Assembly (NCBI RefSeq): GCF_026410285.1
Contig: NZ_JAPMLP010000008.1
Location: 1-64,000 of the forward strand
Origin: Sulfitobacter sp. F26169L
GTDB taxonomy: Bacteria; Pseudomonadota; Alphaproteobacteria; Rhodobacterales; Rhodobacteraceae
DNA length: 64,000 bases
Direction: 5' to 3'
The first letter of the stretch is position 1; each line of letters opens with the position of its first letter. The notes beneath the pieces are model-generated. The model had not been told where the DNA came from and ran no database searches. It saw nothing but the letters and a program-made list of their open reading frames with translations. A program made the translations under genes and the position numbers. Shown piece by piece: positions 37,453 to 47,134 of this stretch.

Positions 37453-37791
37453 TCATAGTGCATCCTCGCCGGTTTCGCCGGTGCGTACGCGAACGGCTTG
37501 TGCGATATCGATTGCGAAAATCTTCCCATCGCCAATTTTTCCGGTGCGGGCAGTCTGGGAAATCGCTTCGATAACGTCGTCAGCCAATGAGGATGGAACA
37601 GCGATTTCGAGCTTTATTTTGGGGACAAAGTTCACGGTATATTCCGCGCCACGGTAGATCTCGGTATGCCCCGATTGCGTGCCGAAGCCCTTGATTTCAT
37701 GAACCATCATGCCGCGAACGCCGACAGCGGTAAGCGCTTCACGGACCTCCTCTAGCTTAAATGGTTTTATGGTTGCGATTATGAATTTCAA
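37453..37791 (-). CDS. glnK: Nitrogen regulatory PII protein GlnK
   Basis: A 112-residue PII trimer subunit. The uridylylated Tyr51 lies in the T-loop 'RGAEYTVNFVPK', and 'TGKIGDGKIFAIDI' is the C-terminal signature. It binds ATP/ADP and 2-oxoglutarate and blocks Amt when nitrogen is sufficient. The start codon is TTG (37789-37791) preceded by AGGAG, unusual for this gene. It is the first gene of glnK-amt. No clear sigma-54 promoter was found upstream. Confidence 0.95.
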   Translation of the reverse strand: MKFIIATIKPFKLEEVREALTAVGVRGMMVHEIKGFGTQSGHTEIYRGAEYTVNFVPKIKLEIAVPSSLADDVIEAISQTARTGKIGDGKIFAIDIAQAVRVRTGETGEDAL

Positions 37792-38579
37792 ATTCTTCTC
37801 TCCTCGTTCGGGTGACTGTGCAGTTTCAGCCTAGGGATCGCTGCATTGCAGCGTAAAGGAGAGTGCCGCCACCAAAGTGACCGAATGCGCGAAAGCGATT
37901 AATCATTAGGCACGCGGGTAGGGGGCGCTAAAATTTTGGGCAAAAATATAAAACCATATCCCGATAAACTGTCCAAATTGGCATTTTTCAGAACAGGTTT
38001 CGTACGGCGCGAGCGCTCTCGGTTCATTTGAGAGGAAGTTGTGGGAAAGCGCAGCGACTCAACCATTAGGAAATTCGTTATCGCTGCGGTTCACATGCAC
38101 GACCAGGTTTTGCGGGGCACGGCGGCAAAGGAGCGTATTCAGTTGCAGCAATATCTTCGCTGCGAGCGCACGCAGCACAAAATCAAGACGTCTGCTGTGG
38201 GCTCCTTATTGTCATTGGTTGAGTCTTGGATGGAAAATCTGGCCTTATGAATTTATTCCGGACAACCTCTGCAGGATTAACCCAGCTTATCCAGATGCTG
38301 CTACCGCTGGCTTGGCATTTTCGTACACGTCCAGCAGGCGGCCTTTCAATCTGTAAGAGTTTGATGTCGAGATTTTTGGCATCCAAAGAATAGCTTTAGA
38401 GATGCAAGGTTTTCCACGTAAGCGAAAGCCGCGCCAGCGTAGGACCATACTGCATCAGTGCGATTGATATAGTCTGGCACAAGTGAAAAGCATGATGCGG
38501 ATTTCACACATTGCGCGTATCTAAGTGTTGATCAAACAAGTGATCTATAAAACCCGATTGGTCAATCGTGTCCGCGATG
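37792..38579. other. Gene-free stretch
   Basis: No credible gene. Small frames of 67-105 codons on both strands show no motif. The segment contains the glnK promoter region near its left end. Confidence 0.45.
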
Positions 38580-39150
38580 CCGCGATTTGCAGGTGGCGCG
38601 CCAGTTCAGCAATATCAATCTAGTCATTTGCAAAAACGGCTCGATTTTGACGCGGCGCAGACGTATTACTCTCTGAAAAGCACTTTGGATGGATGGCTTT
38701 TGGGAACAACATCCGGAAACGCAATCAGAAGATCTACCTGCCCGAATTGTATCGTTTCAGTGGCTCGTTCGTTATCAATGTCACGGGAAATTTTCTAAAA
38801 ATCGGGTGCGTCCTGACGAATGCGCTCAATAATCTCAGGCATCACAATGACCTGCGCATAATCGGTTGCTGCGATCGCAAACGCCCCCGAAGCGGTTGCC
38901 GGATCGAAGGTATCCTGCGCGGTCAATGCTTCCAGATCCAAAAGAATTTGCTGGATTTTGAAATTTAAACATTCGGCGGCGAGCGTCGGGACAAAACCGT
39001 TTGGTTTGCGAATAAATAGCGGATCCTCGAAGACTTCCCGCATCGTCTTGAGTTGATTGCTTGCTGGGTCGGAACCATCTGTTCTGCGACCCGTGATGCG
39101 TTGCTTCGCGCATAAGTGTCACAATCAGAAAACGGGAAGAATTCTGCGGG
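38580..39150 (-). pseudogene. Decayed LysR-family regulator
   Basis: Minus-strand fragments follow the LysR order. First come pieces of the helix-turn-helix ('LMREA', 'AEQMVPTQQAIN' near 39060-39120). Then a longer intact block follows with 'FEDPLFIRKPNGFVPTLA' and 'FAIAATDYAQVIVMPEIIER' (39043-38795), and after a stop 'GQVDLLIAFPDVVPK' (about 38690-38740). Frameshifts separate the pieces and the C-terminal third is missing. It is divergent from a decayed SDR gene at 39184. Confidence 0.8.
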
Positions 39151-39183
39151 CGCATGGCACGTGACACCAAAAAGGAAAGCGCA

Positions 39184-39606
39184 ATGTCAGAGAAAATAAT
39201 TCTGATCGGCGCTAAATGGAAAAGGGGCCAAACAGCGCTGAGTGGTCCGGGTAGGCTTGCAATCATAACGGCCAGCCGCGCTGGGGACGGGGTGAGCACC
39301 AAGTCGATGAAAATGGATTGTTCGCTCGGATGATTGGAGTGCTTAACGTTAAACCTATCCCGTCCGCGGTTGCAGATGCCGTAACAAGTGATGCGATCGA
39401 TACGTTTTCCAAAGTGGTTGCTTACGAAATGCCGGGTGTCATCCGCGTAAACTCGGTCAGCCCAGCAGTTTTGACAGAAGTCTGGGATGTTTATCCTAAA
39501 ATGATCTCTGGCTTTGAGCCCGCGCCGAGCAAATTGTTAGGCAAAGCCTTTGGAGCGCGCAGTTGATGGTTTCATCACCGGTCAGATTATCCACATGGAC
39601 GCTTAA
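39184..39606 (+). pseudogene. Decayed short-chain dehydrogenase
   Basis: A good ribosome-binding site (AAAGGAAAG) precedes ATG 39184, which begins a normal 'MSEKIILIGA' nucleotide-binding start. The cofactor region is then garbled. A recognisable C-terminal half resumes at 39380 ('SDAIDTFSKVVAYEMP', 'RVNSVSPAVLTEVWD'), is broken by a frameshift near 39566, and ends with 'TGQIIHMDA'. Total length is about 140 codons against 200 for intact relatives, so an internal deletion is also likely. Confidence 0.78.
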
Positions 39607-39806
39607 ACGTATCGTATGGTTACTCTCGGAACCTTATCCAACACTACCTCACAGGGGGGGGACGGCACCGTACAGAGCGCGCAGCTTTACCGGACTTTTT
39701 GTCTGAGTTGACAACTGCGGAGAGAAACATAAGTTGGTTCGTGAGGACGGCCTCCCCCATCTAGGGCAATTTTCTGGGACGACCCAGCTATCAGATGGGA
39801 AGTATC

Positions 39807-40232
39807 ATGCGAACAACTCGCGACCGTATTCGCCACGCAATCAGTTTTGAATTCATTGGCCTCCTGCTTGTTGTTCCGCTTGGGGCCCTTGGGTTCGGGT
39901 TGCATGCTGCAGATATTGGCGTCGTCGCAGTCAGCGCAGCGACCATCGCGACCCTGTGGAACTATCTATATAACTGGCTTTTTGATCGAGCCATGAGGTG
40001 GTGGAAAGGTAGCGTTCAGAAATCGATCATCCTCCGCATTCTTCATGCAATACTCTTTGAAGCAGGTCTCTTGTTGGTGACGCTACCTCTCCTTGCGTAT
40101 GTTTTAGGAATTGGTTTGTGGCAGGCACTTGTCGTGGATTTGGCCTTCGTTGTGTTCTATCTGATTTATGCATTCATTTTTAACTGGGTTTATGACTTGG
40201 TTTTTCCGCTTCTCAATCAGGCTCCAAGATAA
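39807..40232 (+). CDS. PACE-family multidrug efflux transporter (AceI-like)
   Basis: A 141-residue inner-membrane protein with four hydrophobic segments built from two tandem bacterial-transmembrane-pair domains. The first repeat begins 'RTTRDRIRHAISFEFIGLL' and the second 'KSIILRILHAILFEAGLLL'; both carry the His/Ala/Phe-Glu pattern with the conserved acidic Glu. Relatives such as AceI export chlorhexidine and other biocides using a proton gradient; natural substrates may be polyamines. ATG 39807 is preferred to the one 12 nt upstream. Confidence 0.9.
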   Translation: MRTTRDRIRHAISFEFIGLLLVVPLGALGFGLHAADIGVVAVSAATIATLWNYLYNWLFDRAMRWWKGSVQKSIILRILHAILFEAGLLLVTLPLLAYVLGIGLWQALVVDLAFVVFYLIYAFIFNWVYDLVFPLLNQAPR

Positions 40233-40688
40233 TGTTTACGGTGCTCGGCCGGGTTGACGTCCAGCAGTGAAAATACCGGGAACCAAGCAAATTTCTGCGT
40301 GGTCTAAATGGGAATGCCGGCTTTGGGTCCGGAACGTCAAATGATGGTTCTCGGATGAAAGTGTAGTAAGTTCGCATCCAGTTCCCCGAACACTCCCCCG
40401 AAACAAGGCCTCTAACATACCAACAGAATCTAATCATTTTGGTTGCGGGATCTCGATTTCACGAGTGCCACTCCTCAGTTTCCGGCCTCCAGCATTGGAA
40501 CGACTTCATCCGGAGATTGCGCCCGACGTTCGCTCGAACATTATGACTTCTGAATATCAGGGGCGACACAGGGCCATTCTCTGCCGTCCGTTATAGCGTG
40601 CGCAACATGCCGTTGGCGGTTCCTCATAGCGGGAGCGGACGATCATAGGATAGTAGCAGACCAGAATGAGACGTGCCCTAATCTCACT
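40233..40688. other. Gene-free stretch with one repeat copy
   Basis: No coding region recognised. It contains copy B of the dispersed intergenic repeat at 40439-40461. Confidence 0.5.
40439..40461 (+). repeat. Dispersed intergenic repeat, copy B
   Basis: Twenty-two of 23 bases match copy C (49923-49945). The common part begins TTGGTTGCGGGA and ends CTCGATTTCA. The similarity does not continue beyond 40461. Confidence 0.6.
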
Positions 40689-42278
40689 CTATGCCGGCAT
40701 GCTTGCTTTCGTCAGTCCCGAAAGCCAATCTCGGCGCACGCGTTGGGGTGTGTGAAGTTCGTCTTGAATCTGGCACTCTCTGGAAATCGACCAGTCAGGA
40801 TTCTCTGCCATATAGGGGATCAATGCGTTCCGTGCCGCCCTTGAATTGCCGAGCTCATGATAGATCACGGCCAACAATTTTGCCTGTTCGGCTGTCCTGC
40901 ACGGAATGGATTCCATAGCTTTGAGCGCCTTTTTATGCTCGCCCATCTGCCAATATATGCGCCCCTTCTTGTAGGCCAGTTCGCGGTTCCGCAACGGGTT
41001 GATCCGCTCTGCCATATTGATCAATTCAAGAGCGCGGGCTGTATCGTCAAGATTGAGGTAAGGATCAATCATCCCCGTTACGACGAGTGTCGAGGACGGA
41101 TTTATTTTGGCTGCACGCTCAAACGCTGCAATTGCGGATCTGATTTCGCCACGTCCAACTAACGTTCGCCCAATTGCATAATGCACAAGGTAGTTGTCTG
41201 GGGCGATGGCAAGTGCGCGGGCCGCCAATGTCTCGGCACGGCTACGAGCGGCGTCGATGTCTTTTATAATCCAGCCGGCGTCGATACCGACCCGCAAAGC
41301 CAGCGATTGACCGAAATGCCCCCACGGTGCATCCGGAAACCGTTTCAGTGCGGTTTCTTGCTCCAGAACGTTCCGTTGGAATGCCTCTCGGGACTGAAAC
41401 CGCAACATACGACTGCGCGCCGCATTCTCGATGAGCATGGCACTGATATCGCCCATATCCATACGGTTCTGAGCCATGTCGATTATCTTCGCCCCCACGG
41501 CGTTTGCGACATGTCGTCCGATCCACGGCGTGACATTGAAAAATTCGCTTAAACTGAGTTCCACCTGATCAACCCAGACACATGCATGGTCCTTGGTTGA
41601 TACGAGTCGCAAGCTGATGCGGACACAAGTTCCGTCACTCTGGACGCCGCCTGTGACGACGTAATCGGCGCGTTGCTCTGCGGCGATCTTGCCCAACCGG
41701 TGTGCCGTTGGCTCGCTTGGATCAGCGAGACGCGAGAAAACAGTAAGTTCGGGGTAGCGGGCAAGGTAAGTGATGATGGCTTCAGCCAATGCCGCCAACA
41801 GTGCCGGAGCCCGCACTCCGGATACGCCGAGGTTGTCAAACGGAAGCACAGCGATAAACGTGCGGGTTCGCGTTGCAGCTGCTTGCCCGTTTCCGGGTAG
41901 TTTCGGTTCTGCGGATGGCTGGTCCGATAATATCGATTCACATGGCTCGGCAGCGGAGGCGAAGCGGTAGCCCTGCCTTGGGATCGTCTCGACGATGCGT
42001 TTATCGGTGTCCGACAGGACGCGGCGAATGTCCGCAATGCATTGCGCAACGTTTTCATCCGACACCAGTTCGACGTCCCACGCGGCCTGAACAAGCTGTG
42101 CGCGCGTGACGACCTTGCCTTTGTGTTGTGCCAAATATTTCAGAACCTGTCGGGACTTATATCGCATCGGAAGTTCGCAACCCGAACTGTCGCGAAGATG
42201 TCCGGACCTCTGGTCAAGCACAGCTGCGCCGCACTTAATTTCAAAAGATTTCAAGGAATTTCGTTTGAAAAAACGCAC
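40689..42278 (-). CDS. Winged-helix regulator with TolB-like and TPR domains
   Basis: A 529-residue protein. An OmpR/PhoB-type winged helix is at the N-terminus (about 15-108, 'VVTRAQLVQAAWD', 'IADIRRVLSD', 'ETIPRQGYRF'). A central domain of the TolB/adenylate-cyclase-associated type begins 'FIAVLPFDNLG' (about 140-270), and TPR-like helices fill 320-510. There is no membrane segment, unlike CadC. GTG is the start, with GGAGG 8 nt upstream. It is divergent from the exported TPR protein at 42367 across 88 nt, which makes that gene its likely target. Confidence 0.82.
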   Translation of the reverse strand: MRFFKRNSLKSFEIKCGAAVLDQRSGHLRDSSGCELPMRYKSRQVLKYLAQHKGKVVTRAQLVQAAWDVELVSDENVAQCIADIRRVLSDTDKRIVETIPRQGYRFASAAEPCESILSDQPSAEPKLPGNGQAAATRTRTFIAVLPFDNLGVSGVRAPALLAALAEAIITYLARYPELTVFSRLADPSEPTAHRLGKIAAEQRADYVVTGGVQSDGTCVRISLRLVSTKDHACVWVDQVELSLSEFFNVTPWIGRHVANAVGAKIIDMAQNRMDMGDISAMLIENAARSRMLRFQSREAFQRNVLEQETALKRFPDAPWGHFGQSLALRVGIDAGWIIKDIDAARSRAETLAARALAIAPDNYLVHYAIGRTLVGRGEIRSAIAAFERAAKINPSSTLVVTGMIDPYLNLDDTARALELINMAERINPLRNRELAYKKGRIYWQMGEHKKALKAMESIPCRTAEQAKLLAVIYHELGNSRAARNALIPYMAENPDWSISRECQIQDELHTPQRVRRDWLSGLTKASMPA

Positions 42279-42366
42279 GCCAGAACCTCCGATTGAAGCC
42301 TACCACACTTTATTTGTCCGGCGAACCAAAACGAATGATGTTCGCGCAGAAGAAGGAAACTATTTC

Positions 42367-43890
42367 ATGAAAAATGTGATTTCGAAGACAACGGTCTCGC
42401 TTGTTGGTTTGCTTTTAGCGACAGGGCCGGCCGCGGCACATAACCTTGATGCGGTAATGGAAGGCCTTGATTCCTCTACACTTGGGAAAGTAGAGTTCGC
42501 GACATCCTGCACTGAAGACGCCCATGACAATTTTCAGGTCGGTCTGCTTTTATTGCATCACATGATGTATCGCCAATCGGCACAAGTGTTCAGTGTTGCG
42601 GCTGAGACGGATCCTGAATGCGCTATGGCGCAATGGGGCATTGCGATGACCAAGTTTCATCCGCTTTGGCCCGGCGGCCCGACACCGGAAGAAACGGCAG
42701 CCGGCCAGTCCGCCGCTGCAAAACTGTCTGAAATGGAGGCTGGTTCAGATCGCGAGGCAGCTTATATCGATGCAGTTCGTGCATTTTATGCGGGTGGAGA
42801 TGTAGGGTTTCGCGGCCGCCTTGCCGCTTGGGCTGCCAAGCAACGCGAGATAGATGATGCCTATCCCGATGATCTGGATGCTAAAGCTCTTGATGCTCTC
42901 GCACAGCTTACTATGGCCCCGCGCGGCCCCGACGCGGTCCCTGAACTGCGCGCGGTGGGAAAGCGGATGGATGCATTGCGCGTTACCGCCCCATACCATC
43001 CGGCGGGCTATCACTATGCGTTGCATGCCTATGACCACCCGGCACTTGCCGAAATGGCGCTTGAAGCGGCTCGGGGGTATGAGGCAATTGCACCCGAAGT
43101 CCCTCATGCACTTCACATGCCATCTCACATCTTCACACGTTTAGGACTATGGGAGGAATCCGCAGCCTGGAATGCGCGTAGCGCTGCGGCGGTACTTGAC
43201 CAAGTGGGGGGTGGTGTACTCGCCGACCATTACCCGCATGCAATCGACTATGCTGTTTATGCCCATCTGCAGGTGGGCAACGTTGCGCAAGCAGCGGCAC
43301 TTTTGGCTGAGCTTGAGGAGCACCCCGGAATTGAGAATACGTTCGGTTCAGCCTACGCGACGGCCGCTGCAGCTGCACGCATTCCGCTTGAGACGGATAA
43401 CTGGGAAAAAGCGGCAAAGTTGCCTACCGACCTCAATCCCGCCATCACATGGGTTCGCTACCCGCAGGCCATTGCGATGCGCTGGTTTGCGCGCGGCGTA
43501 GGTGCAGCCAGATCAGGTGATGCTGCCGCCGCGCAACAGGCACTCGACGAGCTTGTAGTGTTAAAAGGGAAAATGGAGGAAATGCAGGCGCAGTATTGGT
43601 TGGCACTTCTCGACTCACAGACCAAGTCCATCGAAGCCTGGATAGAATTCTTGGACGGGAATTCAGAAAGAGCGCTCAACTTGATGCGACAGGCTGCCGA
43701 GACCGAGGACAAGATCGGCAAGGCGCCAGTTACACCGGGACACATCCTTCCTGCCCGTGAACTTCTTGGCGACTTGCTATTCGAAATCGGGGATATAGCG
43801 GCCGCGAGGGTAGCTTACGAAACCGCCCTTGAACATTCACCCAACCGACGCAGAAGCCTGACCGGACTGACCGCTGCATCTAGACGATAG
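42367..43890 (+). CDS. Exported TPR-repeat protein with conserved histidine motifs
   Basis: A 507-residue protein with a signal peptide (residues 1-25, ending 'GPAAA-HN'). TPR-like helical pairs run through the length ('SAQVFSVAAETDPECAMAQWGIAM' near 80). Three His-rich segments are striking: 'HYALHAYDHP', 'HALHMPSHIFTRLG' and 'DHYPHAIDYAVYAHL'. I recognise the pattern from a widespread uncharacterised TPR family, but no activity is established. Metal binding is possible by inference. ATG 42367 has AAGGA upstream. A terminator follows at 43915. Confidence 0.8.
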   Translation: MKNVISKTTVSLVGLLLATGPAAAHNLDAVMEGLDSSTLGKVEFATSCTEDAHDNFQVGLLLLHHMMYRQSAQVFSVAAETDPECAMAQWGIAMTKFHPLWPGGPTPEETAAGQSAAAKLSEMEAGSDREAAYIDAVRAFYAGGDVGFRGRLAAWAAKQREIDDAYPDDLDAKALDALAQLTMAPRGPDAVPELRAVGKRMDALRVTAPYHPAGYHYALHAYDHPALAEMALEAARGYEAIAPEVPHALHMPSHIFTRLGLWEESAAWNARSAAAVLDQVGGGVLADHYPHAIDYAVYAHLQVGNVAQAAALLAELEEHPGIENTFGSAYATAAAAARIPLETDNWEKAAKLPTDLNPAITWVRYPQAIAMRWFARGVGAARSGDAAAAQQALDELVVLKGKMEEMQAQYWLALLDSQTKSIEAWIEFLDGNSERALNLMRQAAETEDKIGKAPVTPGHILPARELLGDLLFEIGDIAAARVAYETALEHSPNRRRSLTGLTAASRR

Positions 43891-43914
43891 AGTGTTGATG
43901 CATATTTCGATCGG

Positions 43915-43957
43915 AAAGGACCTGTCCCTGAGAAATCATGGGCAGGACCTTTGTTTG
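43915..43957 (+). terminator. Rho-independent terminator after the TPR protein gene
   Basis: AAAGGACCTGTCC (43915-43927) pairs with the inverted segment 43940-43952 (one A-A mismatch and one G-T pair), loop of 12 nt, followed by TGTTTGTGT. It sits 25 nt after the stop codon at 43890. Confidence 0.7.
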
Positions 43958-44111
43958 TGTCTCGGGATACTTAGATTAGCCATCTCGAACAGGGCCAAGA
44001 AAAAGCACGCGACCGGTGCAAAACGCCTCGTAAGGGGAGTTATTACGACACTTATTCTGGCGGTTTTCTTTGGGTGCGGGAAACCGATCCCGCTTTTATG
44101 ATCTGCCTGTC

Positions 44112-44270
44112 TTACGCCGATTTCTTGCATTGATCGGGGGTGATGCCAAACTCCCGGCGGAAGGCGCGGTTGAATCGAGATTGGTTTTTGAACCTGAAAT
44201 CAAGCGCAAGACCGGCGAGGTTCCCGCGGCGAACGTTCTCGCTTCCAGTATTTTCCGGCATGAATGTAGA
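44112..44270 (-). pseudogene. C-terminal remnant of an AraC-family regulator
   Basis: The minus-strand frame ends with 'LALDFRFKNQSRFNRAFRR' and 'EFGITPDQCK', the second helix-turn-helix of AraC proteins. Upstream pieces (to about 44570) are out of frame and scarcely recognisable. The rest of the roughly 300-residue protein is gone. Confidence 0.65.
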
Positions 44271-44597
44271 CGTACGCTTCGGATATAGGCGGCTGGTGTT
44301 GCGCCCGTAACAGCAAATGTATTGTACAGACTGCGACGTGATAGGGTTGTGAAGCGCTACTTTGGCAAAGATGGGACTTGCGATTAGATGACGGGTAGTT
44401 TGACATCGGTGATGTAACACCGGTTGCATTATCATCCGTGACTGCTCCAAGGGTATTGTCAAACCCGCAGGTGAATGGATATCGATCGTCGAGCTTGAAA
44501 CCATCGCAATATCCTCCTGCCATCGCCGCGCATCATGACATGTGGGATGAACGGCCCATTTCATTGCCATCAAAGCACCCGGTGCAACCCTGACCTA

Positions 44598-44750
44598 AGC
44601 TGAATTGCAGGCGTTCTATGAGGGCAAGGTCCTTTCAGAACGTCATAACAAACGCCGGACGCCACAATCTTTGTCGATAAACTGCAGATGGGTGCCACTG
44701 GCAAAATTCAGAAAAAATGAACTGCGCAAGACTGGGGTGCCCATCTGATT
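44598..44750 (+). pseudogene. C-terminal remnant of an acyl-CoA synthetase
   Basis: The plus strand reads 'ELQAFYEGKV', then after a shift 'PDATIFVDKLQMGATGKIQK', the conserved C-terminal end of AMP-forming acyl-CoA synthetases including the catalytic lysine in 'GATGKIQK'. After a second shift within a run of six A bases it reads 'NELRKTGVPI'. The N-terminal 450 residues are absent. Confidence 0.65.
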
Positions 44751-45789
44751 GGAAGCGGAGCCACCAATGGCCGATCCACAGATCCGGGGTAGCGGTGCCA
44801 AAACCCCGATCTGGACCGAGTGCTTGCCAATTTCACAGCCGCAGAAGATGCATGGGCGCAGACCGATAACATGGGATCATCTGCTCTCGAAGTTCGGATG
44901 TGGAAGGGCGTGATGCCCACCAATTTCGCGCAGAATACCGCGTCCGAATGCGATATTTGAACGACGGACCGCGCGGGTAAGGTCTCGCTTGTGCTATCCT
45001 ACTACCATGATGCATAAAATCGCTAGTCTAAGTTGGAAAATCAGGCCGCCAATATCGCAAAGTTTGATCTTGCCCCATGCAACGACAATTGGTCAAATTT
45101 AGCCAATGGATATCGTCACCTATGTGTTCGATCGGCCCGAACGAGTGATCGTCAAGGCGCCGTGGTGCCCCTGTTCGCGCAACCTGCTGTCAGGTTTGAT
45201 GACTCTGTTGCCCAAGCCGCCGTAGTTTGTGACTAACGTAAGTAACACAAAACAGGCACGCTTCTGAACCGTCTCCACCATGTTCCTAGCTAGCCAAAAT
45301 TATCGCGTTTCTTTTGAATGCATTGCTGGGTTGAGCGGGTGAAAGACGGGAGGAGCATTCCTACCCTTTTCGGTTTGGCTACAAAGGGACATTAGAATCC
45401 GACGAAATTTGATGCGAGTATAGGAAACTACGCTCGTTCGTTAGAGAGATATCAGGCTGATCAAGTGGTCAACGTTGGCTACGAGAGCATAGTGGCACCG
45501 ACATCTTAGCCTTTCATGGGGATTGACCTCGGCCAAACAATCGCAGTGCGGCGTTTTTCGAAGCAGAAAACCCTAATTTGTTGACAGTTCGGGACGCGGA
45601 AAACAATTACCGAAGTTGCCATTTTAGGGGACGAGTGCCGCGATAAAAGGTCAAGAGTCTCAGAAACTGACCGAAATGCCGGAACAATCACCGTCGGCGT
45701 TTGTTCGCACAGTGAAGGGCAGGGCTTCTGGCAGACCAGATGTCAGAGTGTATGACCTGCAAACACACAGAATTAGAGGCGGCAAAGAA
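44751..45789. other. Gene-free stretch
   Basis: No recognisable intact gene. Short frames (for example 45033-45236 plus, 67 codons) have fragments that look protein-like but match no family I know. Probably further decayed sequence next to the acyl-CoA synthetase remnant. Confidence 0.4.
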
Positions 45790-46464
45790 ATGAACATTCT
45801 TATGATACTCACGTCCCACGACGAGTTGGGCAACACCGGCAACAAGACCGGCTTCTGGCTGGAGGAATTCGCCGCGCCCTATTACGTATTCAAGGATGCG
45901 GGGGCCGAGATCACGTTGGCGTCACCCAAAGGCGGCCAGCCGCCACTTGATCCCTCGAGTGATAAGGACGACGCACAGACTGAAGCCACCAAGCGTTTCA
46001 AAGACGACGATGCTGCACAAAAGGATTTGGCCAACACCAAAGTTTTGTCCACCGTATCTGCAGATGGATTCGACGCAATCTTCTATCCGGGCGGTCACGG
46101 CCCGCTGTGGGATCTAGCTGAAGATGGCGATAGCAGAAAGCTGATCGAGGCGTTCAACTCGACTGACCGCCCCATCGGCGCTGTTTGCCATGCCCCTGCC
46201 GTTTTCAAGCATCCCAAGGGGTCGGATGGAAAGCCGCTTGTGTCGGGCAAGACAGTCACGGGGTTCACCAACACTGAGGAAGAGGGCGTTGGTCTGACGG
46301 ACATCGTTCCTTTTCTGGTCGAAGATATGTTGAAATCGAATGGTGGTGATTACCAGAAAGGCGACGATTGGGCATCATTTGTTGTAACCGATGGCAAGCT
46401 GGTGACCGGACAGAATCCTGCGTCATCAGAAGAAGCTGCGCGCAAATTGCTGGCGTTGTTGTAG
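45790..46464 (+). CDS. DJ-1/PfpI family protein (glyoxalase III/chaperone-like)
   Basis: A 224-residue protein of the class I glutamine amidotransferase-like fold. The nucleophile is Cys133 followed by His134 in 'GAVCHAPAVF', with Glu residues in 'WLEEFAAPY' near 25 and 'FYPGGHGPLWDL' shaping the site. Relatives act as glutathione-independent glyoxalases or deglycases on methylglyoxal adducts; the exact function here is unproven. The ORF extends upstream to 45676, but the family start is ATG 45790. Confidence 0.88.
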   Translation: MNILMILTSHDELGNTGNKTGFWLEEFAAPYYVFKDAGAEITLASPKGGQPPLDPSSDKDDAQTEATKRFKDDDAAQKDLANTKVLSTVSADGFDAIFYPGGHGPLWDLAEDGDSRKLIEAFNSTDRPIGAVCHAPAVFKHPKGSDGKPLVSGKTVTGFTNTEEEGVGLTDIVPFLVEDMLKSNGGDYQKGDDWASFVVTDGKLVTGQNPASSEEAARKLLALL

Positions 46465-46537
46465 GGCCGCGCCGGGGCAACCTGCACGTGGTTGCCCCGA
46501 TGCTCCAGAAGCCAAATTTTATGAAGTGGAGATCTCA

Positions 46538-47134
46538 ATGGACATCCTTGTAGCAGGCGCGACGGGCAATACCGGTCTGCGCCTGGTCAACGAACTGAAA
46601 AGGATCGGCCATTCTCCGATCGCGTTGGTCCGAGAATCCTCCAATACTGGAGATTTGCCGTCCGATATCGCCCTCCGTCACGGTGATCTGACCGATCTTC
46701 AGGACGACGTTTGCGAGGGATGCGATGCAGTGATTTTCGCAGCCGGCTCCGGCGGCTCCACCGGTCCAGAAATGACCGACAAGGTGGATCGCGACGGAGC
46801 CAAACGTCTGATCGACATTGCCGCCAAGGCAGGGGTGAAGCGCTTCGTAATGCTGAGCAGTGCTGGCGCTGAAAATGCGGATCCGGATGGCGATCTCGCA
46901 CATTATCTTAAGGCAAAACACGCAGCAGACGAACATCTGAAGGCTTCGGGCCTCAGCTATGCGATCATCCGTCCGGTCAGCCTGACCGATGATCACGGCA
47001 CCCGAAACATGCGTTTCGGTGACGATGTCGACATGACGGGCAAAGCTGCGCGCGGCGATGTCGCAGCCGTGTTGGCGAACGCTGTAGAGGATGCCGAATG
47101 GACCGGTAGGGCGTTGCTGATGGAATCATTCTGA
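46538..47134 (+). CDS. NAD(P)-binding protein, atypical SDR (NmrA-like)
   Basis: A 198-residue Rossmann protein with 'VAGATGNTGLRLV' at the N-terminus, 'GDLTD' near 50 and 'RFVMLSSAGAE' near 105. It lacks the classical Tyr-x3-Lys pair in a clear form, as in NmrA/isoflavone-reductase-like proteins that sense or reduce through NADPH. GGAG lies 7 nt before ATG 46538. It is 73 nt downstream of the DJ-1 gene, so the two may be co-expressed in redox or carbonyl stress. Confidence 0.85.
   Translation: MDILVAGATGNTGLRLVNELKRIGHSPIALVRESSNTGDLPSDIALRHGDLTDLQDDVCEGCDAVIFAAGSGGSTGPEMTDKVDRDGAKRLIDIAAKAGVKRFVMLSSAGAENADPDGDLAHYLKAKHAADEHLKASGLSYAIIRPVSLTDDHGTRNMRFGDDVDMTGKAARGDVAAVLANAVEDAEWTGRALLMESF

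Noticed and set aside
37792..37990. Possible sigma-54 promoter for glnK
   Set aside because: No GG-N10-GC arrangement matching the sigma-54 consensus was found on the minus strand.
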